DNA from: Beroe ovata
Lineage: Eukaryota; Ctenophora; Nuda; Beroida; Beroidae
Reading direction: 5' to 3'
NCBI GenBank assembly: GCA_946803715.1
Contig: CAMPET010000153.1
Coordinates: 61,785 to 125,784, forward strand
DNA: 64,000 nt
Part shown: one piece after another, positions 9,778-18,818 of the stretch
How positions within the stretch are numbered: position 1 is the stretch's first letter
How the letters are laid out: each line of letters opens with the position of its first letter
Program-made: the position numbers and the translations under genes
The notes under the pieces: model-generated
The model's database searches: none
What the model saw: the letters and a program-made list of their open reading frames with translations, nothing else
What the model was told of the DNA's origin: nothing

Positions 9778-12700
9778 CTATTGAGAGTCCATTGTAATAA
9801 GATAACCATCTTTAAATGCTGATTCTTTGCAAATCAATGATACTAAATCCATGAACAGTTTTCTGACTTCCATGCTCTCAGTAAATATGACACCTAGATG
9901 AAAATTCACTTCCAGTTTTCCCAGCATGTTCAATTGATTCCGTAATTTCTCGACTTCAGGACTATACATCTTGCATTCAAATAATTTGTGATAACTGGAA
10001 TCCGGCATTTCGCAGCATTCTAGGCAAATGGGTGCAGAGATGCTTTTGTCATAGTTCAACACAGAATAAGCAAAGTCCTGGAATCTAAGACATCTTCCAT
10101 GTAAAAAGTCCATTAACATGCTACTTTGGTGCCGAGTGAATGATCTGGGGACAAGTGGTGAATCAATGACAAGATTAGTTCTGATGATTGTTCCCCATTC
10201 ATCATGATCAAACAATTGCTCAATCCTGTATGGGTCTTTATTTAGTAAACAGCTGATTTCGTCATTCAGTAGTTTGTCCCATTCTTCACATGTGTACTTT
10301 TCCATCGATTTTTTATCATAAAACAAGATTTCATTGTCTACATTGAGAAAGTCGATATCTTTGATTGATGTTAATTGAGAATTAGTAGAGTTTCCTTGAC
10401 AAAGCTTCCATTGAATGAACCGTTTGGTTGCACAGATATGGTGATGAAACTCATGTCTGGGTGTTTCCTCGATTTGCATAATTATAGCAGCCACTGAGTC
10501 ACGTTGGGTGAGACCCTTCAAGATGAACTTTACTGTCATTACTTTCAAGGCAAGTTCTAAGGGTGGTAGTGCTATCAAAACATTCCCAATCTGGCTGGTC
10601 AGATGAAATTGGGAACCAATGATCTTCAGTTTTGCGCGAGCAATGAGGTCTTTAAATCTATCCTTTGTTTTGTACAGCCAAAGTGGTGCAGCGTACATCA
10701 GCTTGGTGAGAACTACAGTCTTAAATAGCAGAGTTAATGTACCTGTATTCAGCCCTCTATCTCTGGTAGTGTTCTTTGACAAACGATACCAAGCATGCCA
10801 ACAATTTCTCAGGGTGATGTTAGCATGCTCATCAAAACTCAAACGATCATCTATTGTTATGCCTAGCACTTTGCTTTTCATAACATAGCAGAGTTCTTTC
10901 ACGCCTATGAAAATTTTTTCGGCATGAGTTAGGTCTTTGGTTGGGTTCTTTGGTCTTATCACAAGAATTTCAGTTTTCCCTTCATCACAGTTAATAACCA
11001 GTCTCCATAGCTTACACCAATTATTGATGTAATCACATACTTTCTGCATAACAGATGAACATTCTGCGGCATCTTTACCAACAACTGATACACTTCGGTC
11101 ATCAGCATACTTATAACTTTCTGTTGAAAGTGATAAGCCCAAGGGCAGATTCTTTGCTCCAAGTAAGTCAGATATGTATATAATGAACAATAGGGGAGAC
11201 AAAACGGATCCTTGAGGTAGACCTGTAAGGCCGCATTTTCGAATTGGTTCAATATATCCATTAACATTCAGTCTCACAGATCTCGTTGTGAGAAAGGAGT
11301 GAATGAGCTTCAGTGTTTTACCTTTTATGCCATACCGAAAAAGTTTCATGATAAGGCAGGGGAGTGGGACACTATCAAACGCTTTTTCAAAATCAATAAG
11401 CAGAAGAAAAGTGGTAAGCTTACGTCTTCTGGATTCATGCAGAGATGACAACATTTTGAATAAATAGCGGGTGGTGTTTTTTCCTGCAAGAAACCCTTCT
11501 TGTGAGTCATCAATAATATCATTTCGCTTACATAACAGCTTAATTCTCCATTCTAGGACCCGCTCCAATATCTTTCCAATATATGGACTGATAGTTAGTG
11601 GTCTATAGGCGCCAGGATCCAGATAAGATTTTTTGTGAGCTTTCTTGATGAAGGTGATATTGGACGTGGTCCAGGGCCAAGTGCCTAAATCGAGGCAGCG
11701 ATTGAAGAATATTGTTAGGAACTTGCAGGTATTGGAACTGAAGTATTTAAACATCTTTGGGTGGAAATTCTCACCATCTTTCGACTTCCCAGCAACTTTC
11801 TGGTTCTTCATTGCTTCAATCACCTCACTAACAGTAATCTCCCTGTTAAGAGCATCATTCAAGTCTACACCATCATCATATGGGTCCCCAGGTGTATCCA
11901 TAGAGGCTTCAAAGTCTCCTTTCACTAAATCTTCAAGCTGTTCCTGAATATTACTGTAATGAGTTTCATCAAACTGTTCATTCTTTAGATGTTTACACGT
12001 TAAGAACGTATCAAAGAGGATCTTTTCCTTGTCTCTGTCATTAGAAAGCACCTCCTCCCGGTCATCGTCAAGGAGATTCCCGATGTAATTGTCATCACTA
12101 CAAAGAAACAACCGTTTGTATTGTTTCCAGAACAAAATGCTCTCCCTTGTATTCAATTTCTCCAATTTACTGTGAATCCAAGCATTCTTTTCTTTGATAA
12201 GAGTCTTTTTAAATTCCTCTTTTGCCTCTTCACATTTATCTTTGTTGTTAAGGGTTGATTTGAATTTATAAAGCTCTAGGCATTCTCTCAGTTTATGAGA
12301 GAGGTCACTGAGGTTTTGACTCCAATAAGGCTTGGAGTGATGGCACATTTGCTTGAATGGGATAAATGTAACGGAAGCTTCACTGATAGTTTCCGTTAAT
12401 ACATTGTGGAGTTGCATCGGATGCAGTGCATAAGGATCCTTGTGCTCCTCCATGAAATTTGTGAGACGTGTTTCAACATACTCAGACCACTTTGGCCAAT
12501 TGGCACAATCATAGCTGAATACTTTTTTGAATGTCGATTTAGCTTTAGCCGATGTCCCTTGTTCAGGGTAGATGAGATGATATAAGACAGGATAGTGACC
12601 TCGAATTGGAGCTCCAGTAAAAAGTTCATGGGCACATGACATCTCAATCCAGGGATCCCCAATAAGATTGACAGCAGTACCAAAAGATATGGCTAAGTCA

Positions 12701-13410
12701 ATCACACTGCCCCCACAGGTTCCGTCTGAATTCTTCATAACAAAGGTATTTCCCAAGGGAGCTGATACCGCACAATCGTTTTTGGCTGAAAAATCAAGCA
12801 AAAGTCTACCCCTGGCGTTCTGAACCTTGTCACCCCATTGCTGACTTCTTGCATTAAAATCTCCGAGTACAGCTAACCCCTTAATCTTCTTTTTCTGACA
12901 GAACAACCATGCATTCTTAATGTTGTCTAAAAGTGCAACTATGCCTTGAGTCGATTTTGTGTCAGGGTTACAATATGCTGAAGCAACAATGAACGGTTGG
13001 TTAGAAATAGTGATGAGAGCATAAACAATCCCAACCCCATCTTGTTCAAGCTGTGACAGTCGCTGAGGTTGATGAACATTTGCAATACTGATTGATACAC
13101 CTCGATCAGAGGTCACTGAATATGTAGACATTCCAGAAAATATTCCAGTAGGAAGTTGATCCTGGTTCTTAACTTCTTGCAAAGTCAAGATACCAATACT
13201 AGTTTTGTGAATAAAATTTGCTAGGGCCGTTTCTGTGTGCAAGCTCAGCCCGTTTACATTTATTTGGCACACAGGTATATGATTATGATTATTGGTCATT
13301 AGTGGATTTACATGCTTGATTGAGCTTGTGTTGGTAGACAGGACAACATGGATCAGTAGCTGAATGGCATCTATCATCTCTACAATTCGGGCACTTGAAT
13401 AATTCTTCAT
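9778..13410 (-). CDS. LINE ORF2: APE-type endonuclease and reverse transcriptase
   Basis: This is a 1210-residue polyprotein. The N-terminal quarter is an exonuclease-endonuclease-phosphatase (APE-like) domain: CQINVNGL, LTLQEVKN, LGDFNARSQQWGD and GHYPVLYH are its metal and catalytic blocks. The reverse transcriptase occupies roughly residues 540-830, with FLLLIDFEKAFDSVP, GLPQGSVLSPLLFIIYISDL and the catalytic YADD near residue 765. The C-terminus has a Cys/His cluster (CLECC, HKLFEC), as in many Jockey- and R1-like elements. I see no obvious RNase H domain. All catalytic motifs look intact. It nicks target DNA and copies the element RNA in place. Confidence 0.95.
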   Translation of the reverse strand: MKNYSSARIVEMIDAIQLLIHVVLSTNTSSIKHVNPLMTNNHNHIPVCQINVNGLSLHTETALANFIHKTSIGILTLQEVKNQDQLPTGIFSGMSTYSVTSDRGVSISIANVHQPQRLSQLEQDGVGIVYALITISNQPFIVASAYCNPDTKSTQGIVALLDNIKNAWLFCQKKKIKGLAVLGDFNARSQQWGDKVQNARGRLLLDFSAKNDCAVSAPLGNTFVMKNSDGTCGGSVIDLAISFGTAVNLIGDPWIEMSCAHELFTGAPIRGHYPVLYHLIYPEQGTSAKAKSTFKKVFSYDCANWPKWSEYVETRLTNFMEEHKDPYALHPMQLHNVLTETISEASVTFIPFKQMCHHSKPYWSQNLSDLSHKLRECLELYKFKSTLNNKDKCEEAKEEFKKTLIKEKNAWIHSKLEKLNTRESILFWKQYKRLFLCSDDNYIGNLLDDDREEVLSNDRDKEKILFDTFLTCKHLKNEQFDETHYSNIQEQLEDLVKGDFEASMDTPGDPYDDGVDLNDALNREITVSEVIEAMKNQKVAGKSKDGENFHPKMFKYFSSNTCKFLTIFFNRCLDLGTWPWTTSNITFIKKAHKKSYLDPGAYRPLTISPYIGKILERVLEWRIKLLCKRNDIIDDSQEGFLAGKNTTRYLFKMLSSLHESRRRKLTTFLLLIDFEKAFDSVPLPCLIMKLFRYGIKGKTLKLIHSFLTTRSVRLNVNGYIEPIRKCGLTGLPQGSVLSPLLFIIYISDLLGAKNLPLGLSLSTESYKYADDRSVSVVGKDAAECSSVMQKVCDYINNWCKLWRLVINCDEGKTEILVIRPKNPTKDLTHAEKIFIGVKELCYVMKSKVLGITIDDRLSFDEHANITLRNCWHAWYRLSKNTTRDRGLNTGTLTLLFKTVVLTKLMYAAPLWLYKTKDRFKDLIARAKLKIIGSQFHLTSQIGNVLIALPPLELALKVMTVKFILKGLTQRDSVAAIIMQIEETPRHEFHHHICATKRFIQWKLCQGNSTNSQLTSIKDIDFLNVDNEILFYDKKSMEKYTCEEWDKLLNDEISCLLNKDPYRIEQLFDHDEWGTIIRTNLVIDSPLVPRSFTRHQSSMLMDFLHGRCLRFQDFAYSVLNYDKSISAPICLECCEMPDSSYHKLFECKMYSPEVEKLRNQLNMLGKLEVNFHLGVIFTESMEVRKLFMDLVSLICKESAFKDGYLITMDSQ

Positions 13411-15316
13411 TGCCTTCCGTTTTAATCAAACAATCAGATGGTTTGTGGGATTGAGAGCAATGAGGACAGATCTGATGCTTCTTTGGACACCAAACTGCAG
13501 TATGGTCATATCCGTAGCACTTGTAACATTGGGTGACTGATGCTTTTGACTCAAAGGCTCTAATTTCACAAAAAACATTACCGAGAAAGATTCCTTTTTG
13601 CATTGCCTGCTGGAGATTCTCAGCACAAGAGAAATGAACAAGTACCGAAGGCCTGACATTTCCTTTCTTGTCCACAAAACGCCTCAGTTTTACATCTTTC
13701 CAGTGGAACTGCTCTCCAAATTCTTCCAACACCGAAGACTCAGAAATAGAGACATCAACATCAGTTATTATCCCTCTAATGTTCTTATTGAGCAGTAAAC
13801 ATGCAGTGGTTTTGTTGGAATTTCCCTCATCTATGGAGAAAAAGCTTGGCTTCCATTTCTGAACAACATCAAGAGCTGTTTTTGTGTCTTCTAGTTCGAT
13901 TAGAAGACTTCCATGTCTGGTACGTCTGCATTGAACGATTTTGGTTCTTGGAAAGTGTTTGTTGAATTCTTTCTTGGTATCATATGATTTCTTAACAAAC
14001 TTTTCAAAGCTGATAATGTTATCAATAGCAATGGTCTTTTTAGCATCACAGAGCTTATTGGAGTTTTGTGGAGGATGTTTAATGTGAATTTTATCTTTGA
14101 CAGTAGAAGGGGTCTTCAAATCTTGTCTGGGTGGTTGAGATGTTGCAGCTTTAGCATAACTTGTTGATTCCTCAAGTTTGTCCCATTTCAAGTTAGCTTT
14201 AATTCCAGTAGGTAACAATGAAACTTTATCAAGTATCTTTTCTGACAAAGTTTTTACAGTTGAGATATCAGCTTCTTCAGAAGAATTCAGACCACCTGCA
14301 TTGCCACTGGAGATTGTGTTATCCTTGAGGGACTCTTTGATTGAGCTCGTGTCCTCTTTGATGGTGTTGCTTTGTATTTCAAGCTTCTTGTGAGCTAGCT
14401 TGATCTCTTTAAGAACCTCAGAGTTGTCTGGAGTAGAGCATCGGATTCCTGATATCTTGGCAACTGCTTGGTCTACCTTGGATGTAAGATCATCAAACGA
14501 AAATCTGTCAAGTTGGGACACTTTTAGCATGGCATGATCGACTGATTGTTCCATTGCAGACAGAGTGGTATTAACTGATCTAGTCACATCATCCAGCTTA
14601 CCTGATAAACTATTGCATAGTTCGGGTACAGACTCACATGCTCCAGAGACGTCCAGAAATTCGATTGCTGCATTTGCCCTCTTGATTTCGGTTTCCACAT
14701 TCACAAGGTTACTAGATATGCCAGTGTATAGTTCCTTTGCTGATTTGGTGTGCTTCTCCAGCTTGCAAAAGCCATCAACAACTATCTTCTTGAGATCTGC
14801 CAATTGTAAAGAGACTTTTGATAAGTCCTGTTGAGATGATTGATCAACTTTTGAGTTGTCAAATTGCATACAAGTTGGACAGATCAGCTGTACATAACTT
14901 GGAGAGGAAGTCAAAATGTTGAAAGTCTTTCTATCAAGAGGTGAGGAAGTACAAGCATTGTGGAAATACATTGTACATCTGGAACAAACAATTCCATCAC
15001 CTAACAATCCTGTCCCATCAAGAACTGCCTTGTTACAGACTGTACAAGGGGAGTCACATTCAGGGGCTTTAATACATACCTTCCCGTCAATGGTCTTCAA
15101 ACTCACAAACTTGAGCTGAGCTTTGGTGTCATTGGCAAAGGTAGCATTAATCTGATCAACACTGTACTTTCCAAATGGGACTGTGTATCCACTGTGGTAT
15201 TTCAATATTGTTAATCTCTCTTGGATGTTCAATCTGCCTGGAACATTAAGGTGAAAAACATTCAAAATAACATCAAGCTCTGGTATTGATAGGCTTGCAA
15301 GACTCTTGCATATCAT
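13289..15316 (-). CDS. LINE ORF1: PHD-like finger plus CCHC zinc knuckles
   Basis: This is a 675-residue protein. Residues 91-149 hold a Cys4-His-Cys3-type finger (C91, C94, C111, C114, H119, C122, C146, C149), resembling the PHD fingers found in ORF1 of some LINEs. A long, partly coiled-coil Ser/Lys-rich middle follows, then an RRM-like region. The C-terminus carries zinc knuckles: C-x2-C-x4-H-x4-C near residue 597, C-x2-C-x3-H-x4-C after it, and a third Cys/His cluster. Such proteins bind the element RNA and chaperone nucleic acid during target-primed reverse transcription. The ORF1 stop lies inside the start of ORF2, so ORF2 is probably made by reinitiation or frameshift. Confidence 0.85.
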   Translation of the reverse strand: MICKSLASLSIPELDVILNVFHLNVPGRLNIQERLTILKYHSGYTVPFGKYSVDQINATFANDTKAQLKFVSLKTIDGKVCIKAPECDSPCTVCNKAVLDGTGLLGDGIVCSRCTMYFHNACTSSPLDRKTFNILTSSPSYVQLICPTCMQFDNSKVDQSSQQDLSKVSLQLADLKKIVVDGFCKLEKHTKSAKELYTGISSNLVNVETEIKRANAAIEFLDVSGACESVPELCNSLSGKLDDVTRSVNTTLSAMEQSVDHAMLKVSQLDRFSFDDLTSKVDQAVAKISGIRCSTPDNSEVLKEIKLAHKKLEIQSNTIKEDTSSIKESLKDNTISSGNAGGLNSSEEADISTVKTLSEKILDKVSLLPTGIKANLKWDKLEESTSYAKAATSQPPRQDLKTPSTVKDKIHIKHPPQNSNKLCDAKKTIAIDNIISFEKFVKKSYDTKKEFNKHFPRTKIVQCRRTRHGSLLIELEDTKTALDVVQKWKPSFFSIDEGNSNKTTACLLLNKNIRGIITDVDVSISESSVLEEFGEQFHWKDVKLRRFVDKKGNVRPSVLVHFSCAENLQQAMQKGIFLGNVFCEIRAFESKASVTQCYKCYGYDHTAVWCPKKHQICPHCSQSHKPSDCLIKTEGNEELFKCPNCRDDRCHSATDPCCPVYQHKLNQACKSTNDQ

Positions 15317-15695
15317 GTTGAAGTGCTTTAGCTCTTATAGTCCGGGCATACATTGCCAAAATTTGACGTTTTAGAAANTTAGTTTCTCATTTTGTCCACA
15401 TATGCCCAGACTATTAACAGGAACAAAGAGAAAAGTCCTACAAACCAGATATGTTCTCAATTATGGGTGAGAATCCCTTTGATAGTTTGGCTTTGCAGTT
15501 GCACAGAAGAGGTAGCAGCTGTCAAGAGGGTGTCTCTCTTATCTAGATAGCTTGTTGTCTCCCCTTAGGGGGCTTCATTCGACATGCGTCACCTACTCAA
15601 ATTTGATTGTAATAAACTAAACTAATAACTAAACTAATAATACCCTATTAAACCTTTGATAATGGAAACTTTGCTTATTATAGATATGTGAAATN

Positions 15696-15774
15696 GTTCA
15701 TTTACTTCTGGTATGATATCATCAATAGCTTCAATGACATCCTCAGGTTTATTCTGAACTATAGTATCTGCCAT
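15696..15774 (-). CDS. Possible start exon, radial-spoke-head-like (partial)
   Basis: A short minus-strand frame begins MADTIVQNKPEDVIEAIDDI and runs into the single N at 15695. The pattern (hydrophobic helix, PE-x-V, acidic helix) resembles the N-terminal helices of radial spoke head 4/6 proteins or RIIa-type docking helices of cilia proteins. With only 26 residues it cannot be assigned. It is listed because it starts with ATG, contains no stop and lies outside the LINE. Confidence 0.25.
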
Positions 15775-17300
15775 GGCCTAAAGGGGTTTTGTGTGAGAGA
15801 TATTGTATGCAAGAACCTTAAAATTTTTTCATGTTTAGCATAGGGCTGCAAAGAATATTTAGCTCAGCAACTCAAGACAATGCCTGTTATAGTCTATGCT
15901 CAACCTTCAACAACAAAGAGAATACTACTTTTTGAATAATACTACTCAACAATTGATGATATTTATCATTACTTTGAGTGGGATGTGCATGCAATTTTCT
16001 AATCAACAAAATCAGGACGACCTTGGCTCCTTTAGGGAAAGACAACACACAGACTCCTTCCTCACCTTCATGATTCATCAACTCCTTCACTGACGACCTC
16101 AGCTTCACCCTGGATTACCCCTCTCCAGACATTTGAGCTTAATCCTCTTCATAAACCTTCCTCCCCTTCCTCCCCTCCCTCTCCAATCCTAATCAGAATA
16201 TCCTGAACAACCACCATATCAACATCACCTTCTCCTCTGACACTGCTCTCTAAAACCTCTTACCAAGATGAAGACTTCTCCCCCTCCTCCCAGATCCCCC
16301 AACACTATCTAGAAGATCAGCTGCCCTCTCCTCGGCAGAATGAAGAAGAGATATGCTACAGACTGAACAGTACCATTGACACAGACCACTCAGACTGAGT
16401 AAAGTCTGCACCAATGAACCATCAATATCTTTAAACATCTTTGCTTTATTTCTGAGGCTTGCGTGGCTAATTTAATTACAAGTGCACATAATTTCAGTTC
16501 AATTGCATTTTCATTGGTCGCGCGCTTTGCAGTTCTAATGGAGAATTTTATCTTACAAAAATAATTTTTGTAAGATAAAATATTCCGCAACTCGCAAGGG
16601 TCCTTTTACGATCATGCGGGGCGCGCGTAAACAGCTGCCAACGTTTGCACACAAAAACAATAAACGTATATGCGATTATATGCGCCAGGCTCCTTCATCA
16701 ATGGAGGCACGCGCGCGCGCATTTGTAAATTTTTTTTTACCCTTGCTAGCGGGATTTTATCCCTGGCAATATATTAATATAAAAACCAGTAAATGAAATT
16801 TGGGCGGAGTGACTGCAATTGCGTGGCGCCGACGGTAGGAAAAAAACCCTAAACGCGCGCATAAAATAGAAATGTCCCATATTACCAGACCAATAACCGG
16901 AAATAAAATGAAAATTGTAATCAGATGAACATCGCGATCGCGATCGAATTGAATTGAAAATATTTTTAACGGCACTGAACTATGATATAAATTAACATAC
17001 TATTCAGTAATTCAGTATTCATAGCTTCTCGGTAGTGCTGTGGGAGGGCACTTCGTCAATCGTTAATATCGCCACCCTCTGGAGGCCTAATCATATCTAT
17101 AATCATATGTTAACCAGAGTAAGAAAGTGTACTCTTAGAACAGTGCATACTAGGTCAAAAAGTATTTAGCATATTTACAGAAATAAAGTGTAGTTTAATG
17201 AATTGCCAAGGTCATGAAAATAAATGTGCAAGATTTAAATATCTATTTACAAAGGTTAGTTACAAAGGTTAGTCATCTGACGTGATAATTGGTGCCCACA
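15775..17300. other. Gene-free stretch with a GC-rich repeat patch
   Basis: There is no convincing exon. At 16598-16725 a patch (GCGGGGCGCGCG, CCTTCATCAATGGAGGCACGCG) resembles the dispersed GC-hairpin family. A pyrimidine-rich tract lies at 16130-16310. Confidence 0.35.
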
Positions 17301-17304
17301 AGCT

Positions 17305-17760
17305 GTAGTTATATCATCACTTGATTATTGCAACTCATTATACTTGGGAGTTAACTCAAATAACTTAAGGAAATTGCAGAACATACAGAATCGAGCTTGT
17401 GCCGTTATATTTGGTCTAAAGAAACGGGATTCAAAAACTGAGCACCTTAAATCCCTTCACTGGCTCAAGGTTCATGAGAGAATTGAATTCAAAATTGCTT
17501 TGACTGTTTTCAAAATATTGAATGGATATGCACCAGATTACCTTAAAGAACTCATCAGCTACAATCATATGAGCGGGAGTCGGACACCTTCACTCAAATC
17601 ACATCTACCACAGACAAAAATGGGGTCAAGGTCATTTATTTGCTCAGCTCCCAAAATCTGGAATGATTTACCTCTTCATATCAAATCTTGCGTTTCCATA
17701 ACTGACTTCAAATCAAAGTTGAAAACGTTCCTATTTGATCGCTCATACAATCATTTTTGA
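17305..17760 (+). pseudogene. L2/CR1-like LINE, C-terminal ORF2 fragment
   Basis: The frame reads SSLDYCNSLYLGVNSNNLRK, then LQNIQNRACAVIFG, LHWLKVHERIEFKIALTVFK and the terminal PKIWNDLPLHIKS, FKSKLKTFLF, with a stop at 17760. These are the conserved thumb and C-terminal blocks of L2/CR1 reverse transcriptases. The endonuclease and the catalytic YADD region are missing. An (ATT)n run at about 17940-17963 may mark the 3' tail. It differs from the 5117 fragment, so at least two related LINE lineages are present. Confidence 0.9.
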
Positions 17761-18412
17761 CTTCATGAACATCACTTATCAATGTCATGTCATGGTATTT
17801 ACTATTCATAGCAATCTTATAATTTTTGAACAGCTTTTTGCGAAGACTTTTTTCAAGTGATGACCAGTTTTTAAATTATTTCACACAGTTGAGCATAGGA
17901 GGACATTTTATGTTTCTTCCTTACTGTGTATAACCCACCTTATTTTATTATTATTATTATTATTTATGAAATTCTTGACAGGGTATATCATCAACAGATA
18001 AATCAGAAGCTACCTGCAAGCTTTTCTCCAACTATATACTTCTCCAGAAAGATCCTTATAGAGTTAATGTAAAGTTTGTTATAGTGAGCAGCAAGATTCA
18101 ATTTTTCAGTTGTCTGTGCCTGGGATTTCAGCCTACCCAGCTTAGGATAATCTGCAGCCACTCAGGGAAAGCAGTAAAACAAATTTGTATTTTGTAATAC
18201 AATTTTTTATGTATATTTTACAGCATCGAACCCATCATTCACATTAGGTAAATGCTTCAATTTAAAGGCCATGAGTATAGAAAGGCCTCCGTGCTTCTGC
18301 ATGAGTGCTACCTGGTTTTGTTAAGTAAAGGGACCAAAGCCTACTATTAGTGGATTGATTATTGAAAATAATCATCTTGTACATAGTGCAAGGAAATAGC
18401 AGATAAGTTTGC

Positions 18413-18483
18413 GGATTGGTAGCTCAATTGGTAGAGCAACAGGCGCAATTCCTGAGGTTCTGGGTTCAAGTCCCCGTCAATCC
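18413..18483 (+). tRNA. tRNA-like sequence, probable pseudo-tRNA or tRNA-derived SINE head
   Basis: A 71-base cloverleaf can be drawn. The acceptor stem GGATTGG pairs with TCAATCC (one G-U). The D arm is GCTC-AATTGGTA-GAGC with a perfect A box, and the T arm contains GGTTCAAGTCC (B box). The anticodon stem has only four pairs and the loop CGCAATT lacks the almost universal T33. It would read CAA (Leu) but lacks the long variable arm of tRNA-Leu. The promoter boxes look usable; the tRNA itself looks non-functional. It lies about 330 bases upstream of the first visible calbindin-like exon. Confidence 0.5.
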
Positions 18484-18818
18484 TTACTTTTCTGAGTTTC
18501 TTCCCTATTCAGTACTTGGTCATGATCTCATTAAATTGATTATTGAAAACTTGCTTTTAATTGGTCTGTTGCTCTTCCTAAGCACAACCAAAATTATATT
18601 GAATTTCAACAATTATGGTAGAATTTTCTGACCAGAATTTTATGAATTAATGACTTTTCACTTGCAATTAGGTTTGTTAAGAAAGTAAAAATTCAGTGAA
18701 CAGGAAACCTCAGCCATGTAAGTTGTAACTACGGGAACAAGATGATTTCATAGATACATTTTCTAAATCTATTCCACTCAATCAATGTACTTGACACTTG
18801 CTCAATGTAACTTTACAG

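Larger units (their letters stand above)
9778..15316 (-). mobile_element. Near-complete non-LTR retrotransposon (LINE), two intact ORFs
   Basis: Two long uninterrupted minus-strand frames of 675 and 1210 codons overlap by 122 bases. They encode a Cys-rich ORF1 and an endonuclease-reverse transcriptase ORF2, the organisation of Jockey/CR1/R1-group LINEs. The 5' untranslated region probably reaches the N at 15378. The 3' region continues left of 9778, and a (TAAA)n run at 9424-9440 may be the tail. No target-site duplication could be fixed by eye. Absence of stops or frameshifts over 5.5 kb argues for a recent insertion. Confidence 0.9.
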
